Shown piece by piece: positions 10,633-22,912 of a stretch of 64,000 bases of DNA. The position numbers and the translations under genes were made by a program. The stretch is from Dallia pectoralis. Lineage: Eukaryota; Chordata; Actinopteri; Esociformes; Umbridae. A model generated the notes under the pieces. That model did not search any database. It saw only the letters and a list, made by a program, of their open reading frames with translations, and was not told the DNA's origin. The stretch's first letter is position 1; each line of letters opens with the position of its first letter. The stretch covers positions 4,018,795 through 4,082,794 of the forward strand of contig CM055753.1 of NCBI GenBank assembly GCA_029465975.1, written 5' to 3'.

Positions 10633-13600
10633 TCAGGTCGAATAGTCCTGGGCAACAAACGGAAAAGAGAATAAAATCAGCAAAAATATTTAATAAAAAA
10701 ACCTCAATGCAGGCAAAACATTTCAAACAACTTACCGCTCTGGGTTTTTTGTTAACCTTCATGTCAAATCTAAAAAACAAAAACAAGACTTGGGTTAGGT
10801 AGCACTGTACCAGGGTTTACTATATACACCAATAAGAACAAGCACCACCACAGTTACTCAAGCTAAGCTAAGAAACCAACCAACCCATAAAACCACTAGG
10901 GCACCGTATGAACTCATGTGGTGAAAGACATCTGTCTGTACTCAACCTGTGACCTTCCCATCTCACTTTGGCAGGAAGAGCAGCTTTTTTCATAACCGGA
11001 TTAGGAGAACTTGACCTTTTGGAATGAAACCATGAAGGTGAGCTTCTTAAGAACTGTTCGTCCCGCTATGATTCATAAACACTTACATATATTGTGTTGA
11101 GTCTACACAAGTTAGGCGCTAGTACTCTGTAATAAACAATGCATGGTCTGATAAATGAATAGTGCGTTCCCAAATGGCACCATATTCCCTACATAAATTC
11201 TGGTCAAAAGTGGGGCCATAGGCCCTGAATAGGGTCGCATTTGGGACACTGGCATTATAATAACAAATGTGTCATGATGATGCACAAACCAACAGACGCA
11301 GACATGGAGCGGAGGGAGGGAGTGAGGGATGGCCAGGGTAGGATCACACAAGGTAGGACCCCTGTCCTAAATGGCACCCTATTCCCTACTAGCATAGCGT
11401 AAATGGGCCCTGGTTGAAGTAATAAATAGTGCACTTTACAGGGAATAAGGGGCCATTTGGGTTAAACACAGGATGAATCACCACAGGAAACAGGAAGTAA
11501 ATTGGGGACTTACTCAAAGTCATAATCAAACATGGCAGAAGGGCTGAGGGCAGCATTGGGGAGGAAGAGAGTAGCATTAGTTAGTACACAGCCGGTCTCC
11601 CCCTCAGGAGACTCCTATGGATCTCCACAGGACTGATAATATGTAGCACACCATTTCATCCAGTTCACTTATTAACAGGTTTGGGTGCTCAGCAGGTGAT
11701 GGTGAGTCAGGCCACCAACTCACAGGGGCCAAAATTGGAACCTCGTCCCTGAATTCCAACGCTTTCTGAACAGTATGCATTGCCAGTCAGCGGAGATGTT
11801 GCTAGCTACGCTAACAATGCACACAGACCAATCAATCAGAAAAAGGCAGCATGCACACAGACCAATCAATCAGAAAAAGGCAGCATGCACACAGACCAGG
11901 TGTGACAAGCTGACATTGTGATCATTAGTTGGCATCATTCCCAGCCGTTCCTCACTTCTACCAGCTCCAACACAGAGAGACTAAGCAACTTGCTATAAAC
12001 CAAATGTTTATACACCAGCACAACTAATCAAACTGGCCGACAGCTTCAGAAACAGTGTGTGCTGCTGACCAAGAAAAACAAAAACAGTACAAGCCTAGCA
12101 ACCTGGCCAAAAATGCGTCAAAGAAACAATCTTTAGGCCATCCATAGCGATGAGAAGACAACAGATAGACAGAACAAGACAAGATAGAGAACAGACAGAG
12201 AACAAGACAGAGAGAGAACAGACAGAGAACAAGACAGAGAGATAACAGACAGAGAACAAGACAGAGAGAGCAGACAGAAGAAATACATACAGCAACTCCA
12301 AAATTATTTTGGACAATGTCACATCTGTTGTCTTTTTGGTTTTGACTCAGTATTCCAGCCCATTGGATTTTAAATCATACACTGCTTATGGGGTAATACC
12401 CACGAGTCACAGGCATTAGACACTCAAGACACACAGAAAATATGGGAGATAACTCCTAAACATGACTACTTCAGTATACGTAATATCAATATATCCTTTT
12501 ACTTTTGGTTCCTTACTCTACAAAGCAGGTCAGCGGCTGTACACAGCACGTAATTATATGAACACTTCCTGCTGAACACGCCCCCCTCAGTAGACAGCCT
12601 AGGTTATTGTGTTAAGGGCCTCTAGTACCTGTGTCTGTTTTTGTTCTTCCTCTTCTTGTGGCTCCCGTGGTGGCTCCCGGAGGAAGAGGATGCAGCCTTC
12701 TGGGGTTTGAGGTCCTGCAGGGCCCCGTCTCCCTCCTCCGTGTCCTCCTGACTCGGCTCGTTCTCCTGGTTCTGTAGGTCTGGTGATGCGTCGCTCTCTG
12801 TCCCGCTACCGGCCTCACCTGACCAGGCAAGAACCAAAAAAAACAACGCGGGACGTTAGAGCTCGCAATCTGGTACATGGCCAAAGTGGAGTGGCGACGA
12901 AACAAAAATGGCTTTGTTCGACTTCGACAAATACTTACGCTTTTCATTCATGTGATCTGGTAGCCCACCCAGAGCACAGACAGCCTGATGAAAACACACA
13001 AACAGTTTTGTATTTATTTTTATTTTTTTACAAACGTAACCCACGGCAACAGAGCTGATTAAAAATGACAGATGGTGAATAAGGATGAGTCACTCACCGC
13101 TACAGACGTGACAGAGGACTTGCTGAACAGACGCTCAGCCTCCTTGAACTTCCTGTTTCTCCTGTCTGTCTTGCTGTTGGAGTTTCTGCGATGGAACAAT
13201 GTTAATATAAGTAAATGGAATGTAGGGCCTACACAGAGATTATTCACACCTTTCTCATGTGTATACTTATATGGCAAATATATGTTCCATGTCATACTTT
13301 TGGTTGGTGAGATATCTGTCCCATCCTCTTATGATGTTCCCATACATCTGGGTGTCTTCCAAGTAACTGCCTTCAAACGCATAGATTTGTCTCTCCAAGT
13401 TCACCAATGTCTCCTTCGGAAAATATGCAAAAGGAATTACACGGTGAAAAATGTTCATGCAACTTACAGAAAGTGATCCAAACCATTTATACCATCTTGA
13501 CTTTGATGTATAGCAGGGGTGGGCAAACTATGGCCTGCGGGTTTTCAGGGGAAGTACAAAATCACTTGCCAGTCCAATTGTTATGTAACCGAATCTAAAT

Positions 13601-14208
13601 AAAATGACCTACAGTATTAATGTTATGCACATATTTTTTATTTATCGCCCTTTCTCTGGCACACAAATCATTTATTATTTACAAATTACAAAACAAATGT
13701 GGCCCCCAATTCATTTTCAAAGTACAGATGTGGCCCCTGAGCTATATAAACGCCTAAGACAGATGTGGTGGGACTGCGAGTACGATAGGTTTCGACTACC
13801 CCTTGTGGACATAATAAGTTACTACATGCATTGCTAGTACTCGATTCCAGCAAAACATTGTATATACAAATTAATCTAGTTAGATTGGTGCAAAAAACGC
13901 ATAACGTCGCACAATTAATTAATATACTGTTTTTTAGTAGTAATCGAGACAGAAATAACACCGGTGCAAGGCAGTCTGGGCCTAGTCGTACGGGCTAGCT
14001 GGCTATTGGGGCCTAGTTAGCCTGCTAACGGACTTCCAGATAAAAACTAAGACGAAGGAACACTCGCATTTAACAAAACACGTACCAAAATGGATGCGTG
14101 TGTAGATAATTAACTTACCGCAAGTTCTTGTTTCCTTTTGACTAGCTCAGAGAGCTCACGACGTGTGTCGGGGATCTGTGGCGGTGTCGCCTTTGCATGC
14201 ATCGCCAT
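10633..14208 (-). CDS. meaf6: MEAF6, MYST/Esa1-associated factor 6
   Basis: Exons in transcript order: 14208-14119, 13413-13298, 13185-13098, 12984-12939, 12818-12629, optional 11543-11514, 10769-10736 and 10647-10633. All borders are AG/GT and phases join. The product is 192 residues, or 202 with the cassette (human 191/201). It starts MAMHAKATPPQIPDTRRELS and continues through the conserved coiled-coil core (NLERQIYAFEGSYLEDTQMY, GNIIRGWDRYLTNQK), a linker (FKEAERLFSKSSVTS), an acidic stretch (NEPSQEDTEEGDG) and a basic tail (GSHKKRKNKNRHR, then FDMKVNKKPRADYST). Known role: small shared subunit of NuA4/TIP60 and HBO1, MOZ and MORF histone acetyltransferase complexes. It ends DYST where the mammalian protein ends DY. 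It is head-to-head with STPG1. Confidence 0.96.
11158..11254. mobile_element. Palindromic MITE copy in MEAF6 intron
   Basis: Left arm gttcccaaatggcaccatat and right arm aatagggtcgcatttgggac are inverted repeats, with 'tctggtcaaaag' between. Non-coding and able to fold into a hairpin. Confidence 0.85.
11362..11466. mobile_element. Palindromic MITE copy next to the cassette exon
   Basis: Left arm gtcctaaatggcaccctatt, right arm ggaataaggggccatttggg. It ends 48 bp from the donor of the MEAF6 cassette exon and belongs to the same family as 11158-11254. Confidence 0.85.
11514..11543 (-). CDS. meaf6: MEAF6 30-nt cassette exon
   Basis: Minus-strand CCCTCAG acceptor and TTTGA|GTAAG donor enclose 30 nt. 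It adds ten residues (the stretch reads SPSAMFDYDFE with the joined codons) between NRH and FDMKVNKK and keeps the frame. The same optional peptide (SPSGMFDYDFE) is known in mammalian MEAF6 isoforms, so this exon is conserved and almost certainly real. Confidence 0.92.
11815..11900. repeat. Short tandem repeat, about 2.5 copies of about 35 bp
   Basis: The phrase gcacacagaccaatcaatca followed by gaaaaaggcagcat occurs twice, then starts a third time. Confidence 0.9.
12160..12285. repeat. CAGA-rich tandem repeat
   Basis: Repeats of gacagagaacaagacagaga with small indels, in a MEAF6 intron. Confidence 0.85.
13513..13760 (+). mobile_element. Possible hAT transposon remnant
   Basis: The start caggggtgggcaaactatgg closely resembles the terminal inverted repeat of vertebrate hAT elements, followed by 'cctgcggg' and later 'atgtggcccc' phrases. 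Only one end is visible. It is in MEAF6 intron 1. Confidence 0.5.
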
Positions 14209-14751
14209 GATGATGAATCCCCGAAAAACAAAACAGTGTCTGTGGCGCGGCGTCAACGACGGCGAGGGGACGGTAATTATGTGTTTCACCACACGTGGGC
14301 GCTAGAACACTGGTATTTTAGATGCAATGACCCAAATGCACTTTTTAAGAAGGTTTAACTGCCCCTTTATTCAGCTAAGCGTTCACTTGCTCCCATGGTA
14401 ACACTGGGTTCACTTGCTCCCATGGTAACACTGGGTGCGGAAACTTTCCCTGTAACTAAATCCATCCCCTAAGCATAGTTGCTACAAGCTACAGTGGTTA
14501 TTGTAATGTGGTAAGAAAACGCGTTTCATTCTGAAATTTTTATTAAAGTTACTTTAGTATGTGTAGGCCTATGTCATGATTTTTATTGCTAGTTATTTGC
14601 TAGTCGTTGGCATGTTTAATTATCTGTTATTATAGGTGGTTCACTGTGCGGTTTTTCTCTTCCCTTTTAAACAGTCATGATGCATTACTAATACTGTACA
14701 TGTCAGCTAGATAAATATCCCTCTAGTTGTTTCTGAAGTCTCTGAGCAACA
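14209..14751. promoter_or_regulatory. Divergent MEAF6/STPG1 promoter region
   Basis: Only 543 bp separate the two start codons, which point away from each other, so the 5' UTRs and promoters must share this interval. It contains CpGs near the MEAF6 end (gtctgtggcgcggcgtcaac), an E-box cacgtg at 14291-14296, and the duplicated X-box block described separately. No TATA box is evident. Confidence 0.7.
14382..14435. promoter_or_regulatory. Tandem 27-bp duplication with two RFX-like X-boxes
   Basis: Two perfect 27-bp copies (14382-14408, 14409-14435). Each contains ctcccatggtaac, which matches the strong half (GGTAAC) of the RFX X-box consensus and partly the other half. RFX factors drive ciliary genes, and STPG1 downstream is a sperm-tail protein gene. 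The binding is inferred. Confidence 0.5.
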
Positions 14752-16874
14752 ATGGGAGAAATACACAGAGAGTTGAATAACAGTAAGTTCACTTTTTGTA
14801 TTTAGTTCCATGTCAATTAGAATGATGATTTATTTTTTTATTTAAACTGTTTATGTTCTGGTATTTCTTTTTACATGAAGGGGGCAAACTTGCTGGAACC
14901 ACACCGTCAATACCCACCAAATACCAGACAGTTGTAATAAGCAATGAGGATAAGAAGGGCTTCTTGTCACAAACTAAAAGGTTCATTGCAGAAAACAGTC
15001 AGGTAGATATGTCAGCCAAAAATAAAATCAACTACAATCAATTAATAACCACATCTTTGTAATAATTTCATCAAATTCTTTCAGAATGAAAACCCAGGGC
15101 CAGGAACATACATATCCCATAGCCCGGCTGAAATCAGAAGCCCTTCTTTCTCCAAGAAAGGCACAGGAGGGTTAGCGTCCCAGGTCAGATTTACACGGTA
15201 CACTAAACACACACTCTTTATGCCTTCTGATGTGGCCCTGTGGTCTAGCAGTCTAATATTATGCCATTGGTGCATTTGCCTCAGTGGGGATTCAAATCCA
15301 CCTCACCGCCCTTTCCACAAATACACCATTTTATCTTGCTTGGGTCCGCTGTCATATTTAACACATTGCTAGGGCATCTTGTCTTCTTTAGTCTGCCAGA
15401 GTTCTCCGTAACCCTCAGAGAGGTATCCCAGGACCTAATACGTACAACCTACAGTCCTCTCTGATCCACAAACATAGCTTTGGCAAGAGAGGCTCGAGCA
15501 CATTCCAACTGCCAATCGCGGTGCAACCTAAAGGCCCCAAAAGCCAGACTCCAGCCCCCAATCAATATCATGTAAGTACAGTATTTGAGGTTTTTCACAT
15601 CTGAGGTTATAAGAGAACAGAGAATCTATTTTTTAGATGTATGAATGTGGATAGGGGAAGGGTTTTCCTGCCCACAATAGGGTACATGTTTGTGTACTGG
15701 CATTTTCTTAAGGTTTGTTTGACAAACAACGTTCGTGTGAAAGCATCGTTTCAGCTTGCACTTGCTTTCATCTTGGTGTTGTAGGTTTCCTTGAAAGGGA
15801 TAAAGCCAAATACATTAGTGTCAGCTCAGTCAGTATTTCTATCAAGAACTGGGCGGAGTTCTTTTAACACTCTACAAGGACCGTCTCCATGTAAATATCA
15901 TATTATTTATTCAAGCTGCATTTCTTTATAGGCTAGCACATTGCAAATTATTTTTCATCCATCCACACCTCAATACAATGTCCTATAGAATATGAATGAC
16001 ACTATTTATCCATGCTGGTTCAAGGTCACTACAATGTCAATGATGCCGTTACTCAGAAATGTCCCAAGGTTCCGTTTTCCTGCTTCAAGTCTAACTCCGC
16101 AAGAATCCAGTCCCCGGTGAACAACCATGGCCCAGGCCCAGACACCTACAGTCCCTATCAGGCCCCAGAACCAGCCAGGAGGGCGGTCCTACCGTGAGTA
16201 TAAGCACAGGTCTAATATAAATAAACCACTCAATGTAAGAGTTCAGTTCTACAGAATATTCGGTTTAGCTTTTTCTTAAGATCACAATAAGTAAGGATCT
16301 ATGGAACAGTGCAGACCTGATCTGTGATTATTAACATCTCAGTCATCATCTCTCGTGTCCTTTTACCCGTGTCTAAGGAGAAGACATTACCTGGGAATAT
16401 CAGCTCATGCTCAGATTCTCCCAAAGGATCCCCCCATGCCTGGCCCTGGGCAGTATAATGTGGTCCATTATGGGGGCCCGTCCAAACACTTTATGTCCAG
16501 CGCTGCGTTTGTTTCCGGAACAAGCCGTTGGACCCAGGATGTGCGAGGTCAGGGACAGCCAGGGCCAGGTAATGTGTGTTAATGAGTAAAATCAGTGCAT
16601 TGTATGTTATGATAGTATACGTTTTTTTTTCAGTCAGACTACAACAGTTAAACACGCCATTTATTAAGCGTAATTCAGCATTTCATGCTATTATTAATTT
16701 GAATAAAATATCTTCATTTGATTCTTCACATAATCCTTTTTTAATTTTCAATTTCAGTTAAGAGGATATTGATTTAACTTCACATCTGGTTTTACAGGTT
16801 ACTATGAACCAGACATGTCATCATCAAAGCGGTCTTTCTTATACAATCACTCCAGGAACTGGATTCCAGCATAA
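14752..16874 (+). CDS. stpg1: STPG1, sperm-tail PG-rich repeat-containing protein 1
   Basis: Eight coding exons: 14752-14782, 14881-15002, 15085-15183, 15419-15571, 15785-15890, 16025-16193, 16378-16568 and 16798-16874 (stop TAA). Phases join throughout and give 315 residues (human about 334). The start is ATG at 14752 (MGEIHRELNN). The sequence then has SIPTKYQTVV and GFLSQTKRF, followed by sperm-tail PG-rich (SHIPPO) repeats: NPGPGTY (exon 3), IPGPNTY (exon 4), HGPGPDTYSPY (exon 6), MPGPGQYNV (exon 7) and QPGPGYY (exon 8), ending RNWIPA. Known literature names: C1orf201/MAPO2, linked to methylguanine-induced apoptosis; the repeat family is found in axonemal proteins. One PG-type repeat appears altered: the exon 5/6 junction codes PSPCHYNV where PSPGHYNV would be expected. 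It is transcribed divergently from MEAF6. Confidence 0.92.
15228..15310 (+). mobile_element. tRNA-derived SINE remnant
   Basis: Pol III A-box-like tggtctagcagtc followed about 50 bp later by B-box-like ggattcaaatcc. It lies in the STPG1 intron between exons 3 and 4. No intact tRNA fold is claimed. Confidence 0.5.
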
Positions 16875-17275
16875 AGCACTTAAGATATCTCCCGCTGCTT
16901 TCGCGTGGGTGTTTTTGGATGTGTTCACACCATACACTGGATAATACTGTATAGAATTGTAGCCTTGTGGAGTGGCTTGTGGGAAATTGTTTCTGTGGGC
17001 TAGGAAGGTTTTGTGTCATGCCTAAATTTTTTTTCTCACAATGATGACAGTAAAAAATTCAATATCACTCCTCAATTCAGTACGTTGTACATTTGTACAT
17101 CTACTTTTTTCAATAAGGTTAAACCCATATGTAAAATCAGCACAGGTTTTGTGTACAATGATATAGAGATGACGCATAGTAACGGTTCAACAGTCCCTGG
17201 CAACTGCTGGCACTGTCGGCGGTTAGCCATAATGTCCCTGGTACGCTACAATAAAAGCTGGGCACACTAGACGAC
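16875..17275 (+). promoter_or_regulatory. stpg1: STPG1 3' UTR with poly(A) signal
   Basis: AATAAA at 17250-17255 is the first canonical signal after the stop. Confidence 0.5.
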
Positions 17276-20200
17276 ATAGTCACAGCAGCTGTTAGGCTTG
17301 TGCTAAAGGCCTGCGACACCAGGGACTGGGTCTGTATGTGAAAAATGTGACTGGACATGGGAGGAAAAATGGCATTCACGCAGTCACACCCTTATCTGCT
17401 TAGCCCATTTCTATTTTACTGACAAATTGGCACTAAACCCTGACACAGTCTTTCTTCTTAATTCCAGAAACACTAGCACGAACACTGCTAGCTATTCATT
17501 TGTGTCACTCTATTGTCAGTGTTGACATTAGCATTACGAGTCAGGTCTTTTAATGAGGGGTTCTTGTGTTCTAGGTATGTTGTCCAGAACCTCTCCGTGG
17601 ACACTGATTTAATGGTACCCGACTGGCCTGGTTTAGGTTCTGCCAGCCAATGAGGTTTCAACCATCACTATAAGTTACACCTGTACCTGTTTGGTCTACC
17701 TTAAGTTAGTTAGGACACTACCACTGAACCAGTCTTTTAAGCCTTAAGAAAAAAAACTTTCAGGTATGAACCATAATTTAGACATCAGCCATGTCTCCTG
17801 GGGACGTCTGTTAAAGAGTTATCAGTTACGGATTTTAGCAGGCAGTCCTACTCAGTGTTCTGCTTTCCTGATACCACTACTACTATCTGCAGACATGGAC
17901 GCCCACACAGCAACAGCTGCAGAAACATTCAGACACTATCTTTAATATCCCGTCCATAACACTCCATAACAGCTGTTAAACCATAACACATTTTAAAAAA
18001 AATAATAATGTTGTGGCCTTTGCTAACATGGAAGACTTCTGTGAGGCTATAACAGTTTTTTTTAACTTGGAAAGCAGAAATTTGGAAATCTCTGATCTCT
18101 TGATTTCTTTTGCCAGAGGCTTTATTTCCTGGCACTTAAACTATCGGCTAAGCTACTGTTGTCTGATGCCACATACGTATTGTGCTGATTTTAGTCCCAC
18201 AAAAGGCAGGAACACTGGAATACACCTGTGTGGTTTTATGGGAGAGGTCTGAGCTTCAATTTGTTTCCATTCTTTGTGCAAGTTTGAACAAGTTTATTCA
18301 AAAGGCCCCTCTAAGATGGGCCTTTTGTTGCCTGAAAGGATAAGTGTGTGCAGCTTTTTCCATTTGTCTGTTCCTGTCAGATCCCCCACCACACTGGAAC
18401 TGTAAGGTGAGTACTGCAGCTGTGAATTCAGCCTCCCTTCTGACTCGAAATCTAATTTAGATGTAACACTGATATCTGTAATCTTCTCAGCCAATGTAAA
18501 TTCGCTTTAGTGCACAGAAAGGCACACTAAACAATCAATATTAGACAGTAATTATTTATTGATATGATGTACGGTAAATTGTTTATAAATTAACAATAGC
18601 CCATGCGTGCATACCTTTACTTAGAATTATTTGATAGCTGATAATTACAACAAAAATTAAAGAACATGAGATCCAATACGATGGAGGGGAATTCATATTT
18701 TGTATCATCCATCCACAGACCGATGTTAAACCCATTGGGTGGCTGAGGGCATCTTAAATCAAATTCATGGAAGAGCTATACGTCAACCGAATCTTATTTC
18801 TGTGGCTTGGCAGTACATCAGAGGATTACAGGCATAATATGGTGCTCTTATTTCATAGAAATTGCACAAGATGTAAAGAAACATCTCAAGACAGCAACCG
18901 AGAGGGCTAGGATTGTGTATGAATAGGTAGGACAGACAGTACCCCTGACCGACTGACAGACTTGCCATCTATAATGTAGGACATATACCAACAGTAACCT
19001 GACAGATTTTGCACCAACAGAACGTAGCAAAGTCATTACTTAACCTTTTTACATTTCTAAACAACGTCATTATCAGCACAACAAAGATCTTATAGTCTAG
19101 CTTTCTTAGCTGTAAAACATCAATGTGAGGATTCGCAGAAGAATAGCCTAACTAATGGCTGTATAAGCACCAGACTCAAGCCCTCAGGAATAAAGACTTC
19201 CAAATTCTATTTTCCTACAGAAAACCACTCAAATACAAAAACAAAATGACAAAAATGTGCCTGCTACAGTTTAAGCATTATTTTCGAGTAGTTATATTTC
19301 TATGGGCAGTATAGTAAACAAGAGTCAGGACACCCATTTAAAAAATGACACTTCACAAGGGCAATATCCCTTTTACTGCCCTGGGGCATTGGGATTTGAT
19401 CTTAACACCCAGGAAATGAGTGCCCTGTAGCGGCCCTCCAACACAATTTTCAGCAGTGGCTGGTATCCCACCCAGGGACCAACTTGGACTGATTGCCTAG
19501 CTTCAATGGAAAAGACGCAGTTGGATGCTACCGGCATTCCCCTAGAGTTCTACACCGAAGATAGGGGTTTATATTCATGAGCATATTTCCTCAAGCTTTG
19601 TCTGAATGATCTAGCTTTGTCATTTAGCATGATTAAAATGTTAACATTATATTATTCGACCAACTGCAGTGTTTGGAAAGAAAGGACTTTAAATAAATAG
19701 TGTCAGCATAAAAAAATATTTGAGCAATCACACAGCAAATTGACAATCTCAAGGTTGTATTTACATTTGTGGTACATTATTTTGTATTCCTGTTTGTATA
19801 GGGGTCAATCTCAACACCTAGAAATACATTTTGTCTTTGTAATTTAAAGCATTGAGGTAGGATGTTACATTAAATCAGATTATTGGTGTTCTCAGAAATA
19901 TAATGCGAGTCTATGATATTTATGACAAATTATTATTGTTTTAAACCATATGAAGCACTAAATCATTTGTACTTTTTATTGAAATGTCCATTGGAATAAG
20001 ACATTATTTAATTATTAGTGTGTCGCAATACTGATTACTATTTTACTCTGGTCATTATATTCTGTCTCATTCCAGCCGAGCATTATAATTATTAATTTTT
20101 ATGTTATGCACAAATATTCAACATATTGTACATCCAGCCCAAACCAGGAGGTTTAAAACGGTTTTGTTATTCGGGCCGACTGTGTCTTTAAGTATGCCTA

Positions 20201-21400
20201 CTATTTGGTGCACACTTAATGCCACGTGTGAACTACGGCATACTAGGGCTTCAGACTCTGTTGTGACTGCAAGCTATAAATGTGTCCTGTACTTTGACAG
20301 GTTGGGCATACATCTCATCATCTGCACTGTTCTCACACAATGCCTCATTTAGGACTGATTTAATTAAACAATCAGTTCACCTAAAGCCTGTAGCTGATTG
20401 ATTGCCCAATCAGATTAAGCAATGTCGGAAAGGAGGGGCTACACCTGGCAACGTGAAGGAGCGGTTCTAGACGACGATTCATGCTTAGCCTAGCTAGCCC
20501 TAACGCTAGTTGTTTATTTTGTTCTTTGGTTAATTAAGTAGTTCATTAATGTTCCACGAATTGCCTTTGAGACTCAGCTAAGAAGAGACAAATATGAGCT
20601 CAGTTTTGATGGCAGTATGTTTTGGGGACTTGCTCCTGCAAACAATCAGCTGGGTACTGAGAGAATGTAGGGGCGAGAGAAGAAATTTACAATATTCTGG
20701 TTGGGTTAAATAACCCATTGATTTTTGCTTTAACATCTGACAGCATGAGATCGAACAATCCACCTGAATCCACCTCCCATCTTCCATTGATGTTTCTAGC
20801 TAAAGGTCTAGTCCCTACCGAAACACTGCCTAAACACCAAGACAATGATGATGAGAGCAAGCATAATACTATTAATAATAATATAATAATCATATTAATA
20901 AATATTCTCATATCTTATTATATTTGCTAGGCTTTAGCGTTTGTTCAGTAAGGATTATTGCAGCTTTTATTTCTCTAATCAGATTTTTTGTCTGTTTTGA
21001 GCTCCCACTGAACTTTCAACATTGTCTCTGTTGGCAGTAAGATATTATTATCAATAGTAATATAATAATAATAATTATCTACCGTGGTTGCTTGCTAGGG
21101 GTATAGTTTCCACCAGCCATCCACGGATCGACTGCAATTATGTAGTTTATCTGCAGGCCTTTTTACAATATTATAATAACAGATCCGTGGATATTACTCA
21201 CAGTGCTGCCAGCCAGTGTTCAATATGTGCAGATCTCTGATGGATGAAACCATTTCTAACATGGGGGGTGTCACTTTAGCAAAAGTCGATTAATTTGCAT
21301 ATTTCCCCTGTAAACACAAAAGATTGAACAAATAAATATACCGTTACGAATTATTCAAACGTATGTAACGTGGTAAGGTTCTTGGTCAAGTCATTTTGAT
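17276..21400. other. Spacer between STPG1 and MAP7D1
   Basis: No coding exon recognised on either strand. Mostly AT-rich single-copy-looking sequence. A SINE-like tail may lie at 19380-19540 ('cccacccagggaccaacttg'), and a TAA/ATA-rich stretch occurs at 20865-20920 and 21045-21080. No tRNA or hairpin gene recognised. Confidence 0.55.
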
Positions 21401-21847
21401 TATAGATAGGATAGACTTCGGTTTGTTCACCCCTCTCGTAAGCGATGGCCTAGATGGTGCAGACCTACAGAGAAGCGACTGTCCAGCTGCACGGATATTG
21501 GACCACCAGATCTGAGCAACGGGCCAGCCCGGATTCTCCCTTATTCGGCTTTTTAACTTCCACTTTGTGTTAATATTTTCCGAATCGTAAGACCGACCGC
21601 TCTAGGATCAGATTGTGCGGCGTCTACATCCAGCGGAAATAAGAAACACATACTTGTCAGTGTGATTTTCCGCCCCGGTTTCACTGGATTTCTGTGTACT
21701 TTATTCTCTATTTTATTCGCATTCTCCCAGACGGTGTTCACTTGGATTTAGGAAGGGCGTGTTGGTGTTCTCCATATACCGGGGGCTGTCTCCTGTCCTT
21801 ACAGTAAAGGAATGACTGCAACTGGAAAAGGACTGTGAGTCGCTTGA
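21401..21847 (+). promoter_or_regulatory. map7d1: Likely MAP7D1 promoter and 5' UTR
   Basis: The sequence just upstream of the first MAP7D1 coding exon is richer in CpG than its surroundings. A short upstream reading frame of eight codons starts at 21812 and stops at 21838, ten bases before the main start. The transcription start cannot be fixed from sequence. Confidence 0.45.
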
Positions 21848-21914
21848 ATGGAAAACATGGAATACAACGATCTTAATAACACATTTGAAGAAAAACTGAC
21901 ATTAACAGAGAAAT
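21848..21914 (+). CDS. map7d1: MAP7D1 first coding exon
   Basis: MENMEYNDLNNTFEEKL and a few more residues, then AAAT|GTAAGT in phase 1, which fits exon 2. The first ATG has T at -3. The ATG three codons on (aacATGG, A at -3 and G at +4) has a much better start context, so the protein may begin at MEYNDL. The assignment rests on the phase and donor, not on conservation. Confidence 0.65.
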
Positions 21915-22877
21915 GTAAGTTATTTCATTAGTGCATAAGATGCATATCACTGTTTGTTCGTGCTGCTAATTGATTATTAGACCAACCCTTGTGGTCTAAT
22001 TCAGGGGGTGATCAAAGGTTTGGAATGAATGTATGGGTGTAAAGAAATATAGATGCCAATGCATACGGATTAATTGGCATCTGTCTCATCACTATCAACA
22101 GGCCACGAAAGGAAAAACATCACATTGATGACACTAACATTCAAGACCCTTCATGATATACTGTTAAAAGACAAAAGTTGCTGCCTTGGGGCAAATTGCC
22201 TTTTACATCAAGGCACTAAAAAGTAGTTTCATGATGAAATTCACTGAAAGAGTCATTTGACCGGGGAGCTCAAAATTTTCTTCCATGATAAGCCTGACCT
22301 ATGTTCTGCATCGCCAATCCTTCACAGGGGACATCTGATGGCCACACAACTAGGCTGCACAAACATGGCACAAATCACATCCACCTCATGTTGGACATTG
22401 ACTGGTGTCTCCACAGACTGTCCATTTGCTGTCAAAGCAAATCAAAATAGCTGACCATACAGACCTGCACCACGGTATCACCACAGTAATATTTAAACGG
22501 CAAAACTGACCATGCAGCTTTTCCGCCGCGCCAATCGAGTCATGAACCAGCTTATAACGGGGACTGCTGCTATCTGGGTCACCGTAATGCTGTGTAACAA
22601 CACTTGTGTAGGAATGTGATCTGATGGTGTAAACAATAGGCTTAAACATCGGGTTGTTCAGTAATCCATTGCTGCAGTCCTCCCATGTGCCCCCTCCCCT
22701 ACTGTCGTGTTGTCATGGTACGGTCAGTGGAGGCTGAGGACCCTCCCCCTCCCAGTGGAGACTGCAGGCGCTGGATGGAGGGAGAGACCCAGTGCCATAT
22801 ACTATACAGTGCTCTTCCACATGTCAAACAGTCTGGCTCAAGTACATACGATGGTGTGTGTGTGTATGTCTGTCTGT

Positions 22878-22912
<35 letters not shown>

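Noticed and set aside
15228..15310. A functional tRNA gene
   Set aside because: A- and B-box-like motifs occur, but I cannot draw a sound cloverleaf or acceptor stem; a SINE remnant fits better. The same applies to 42262-42345 and 52062-52136.
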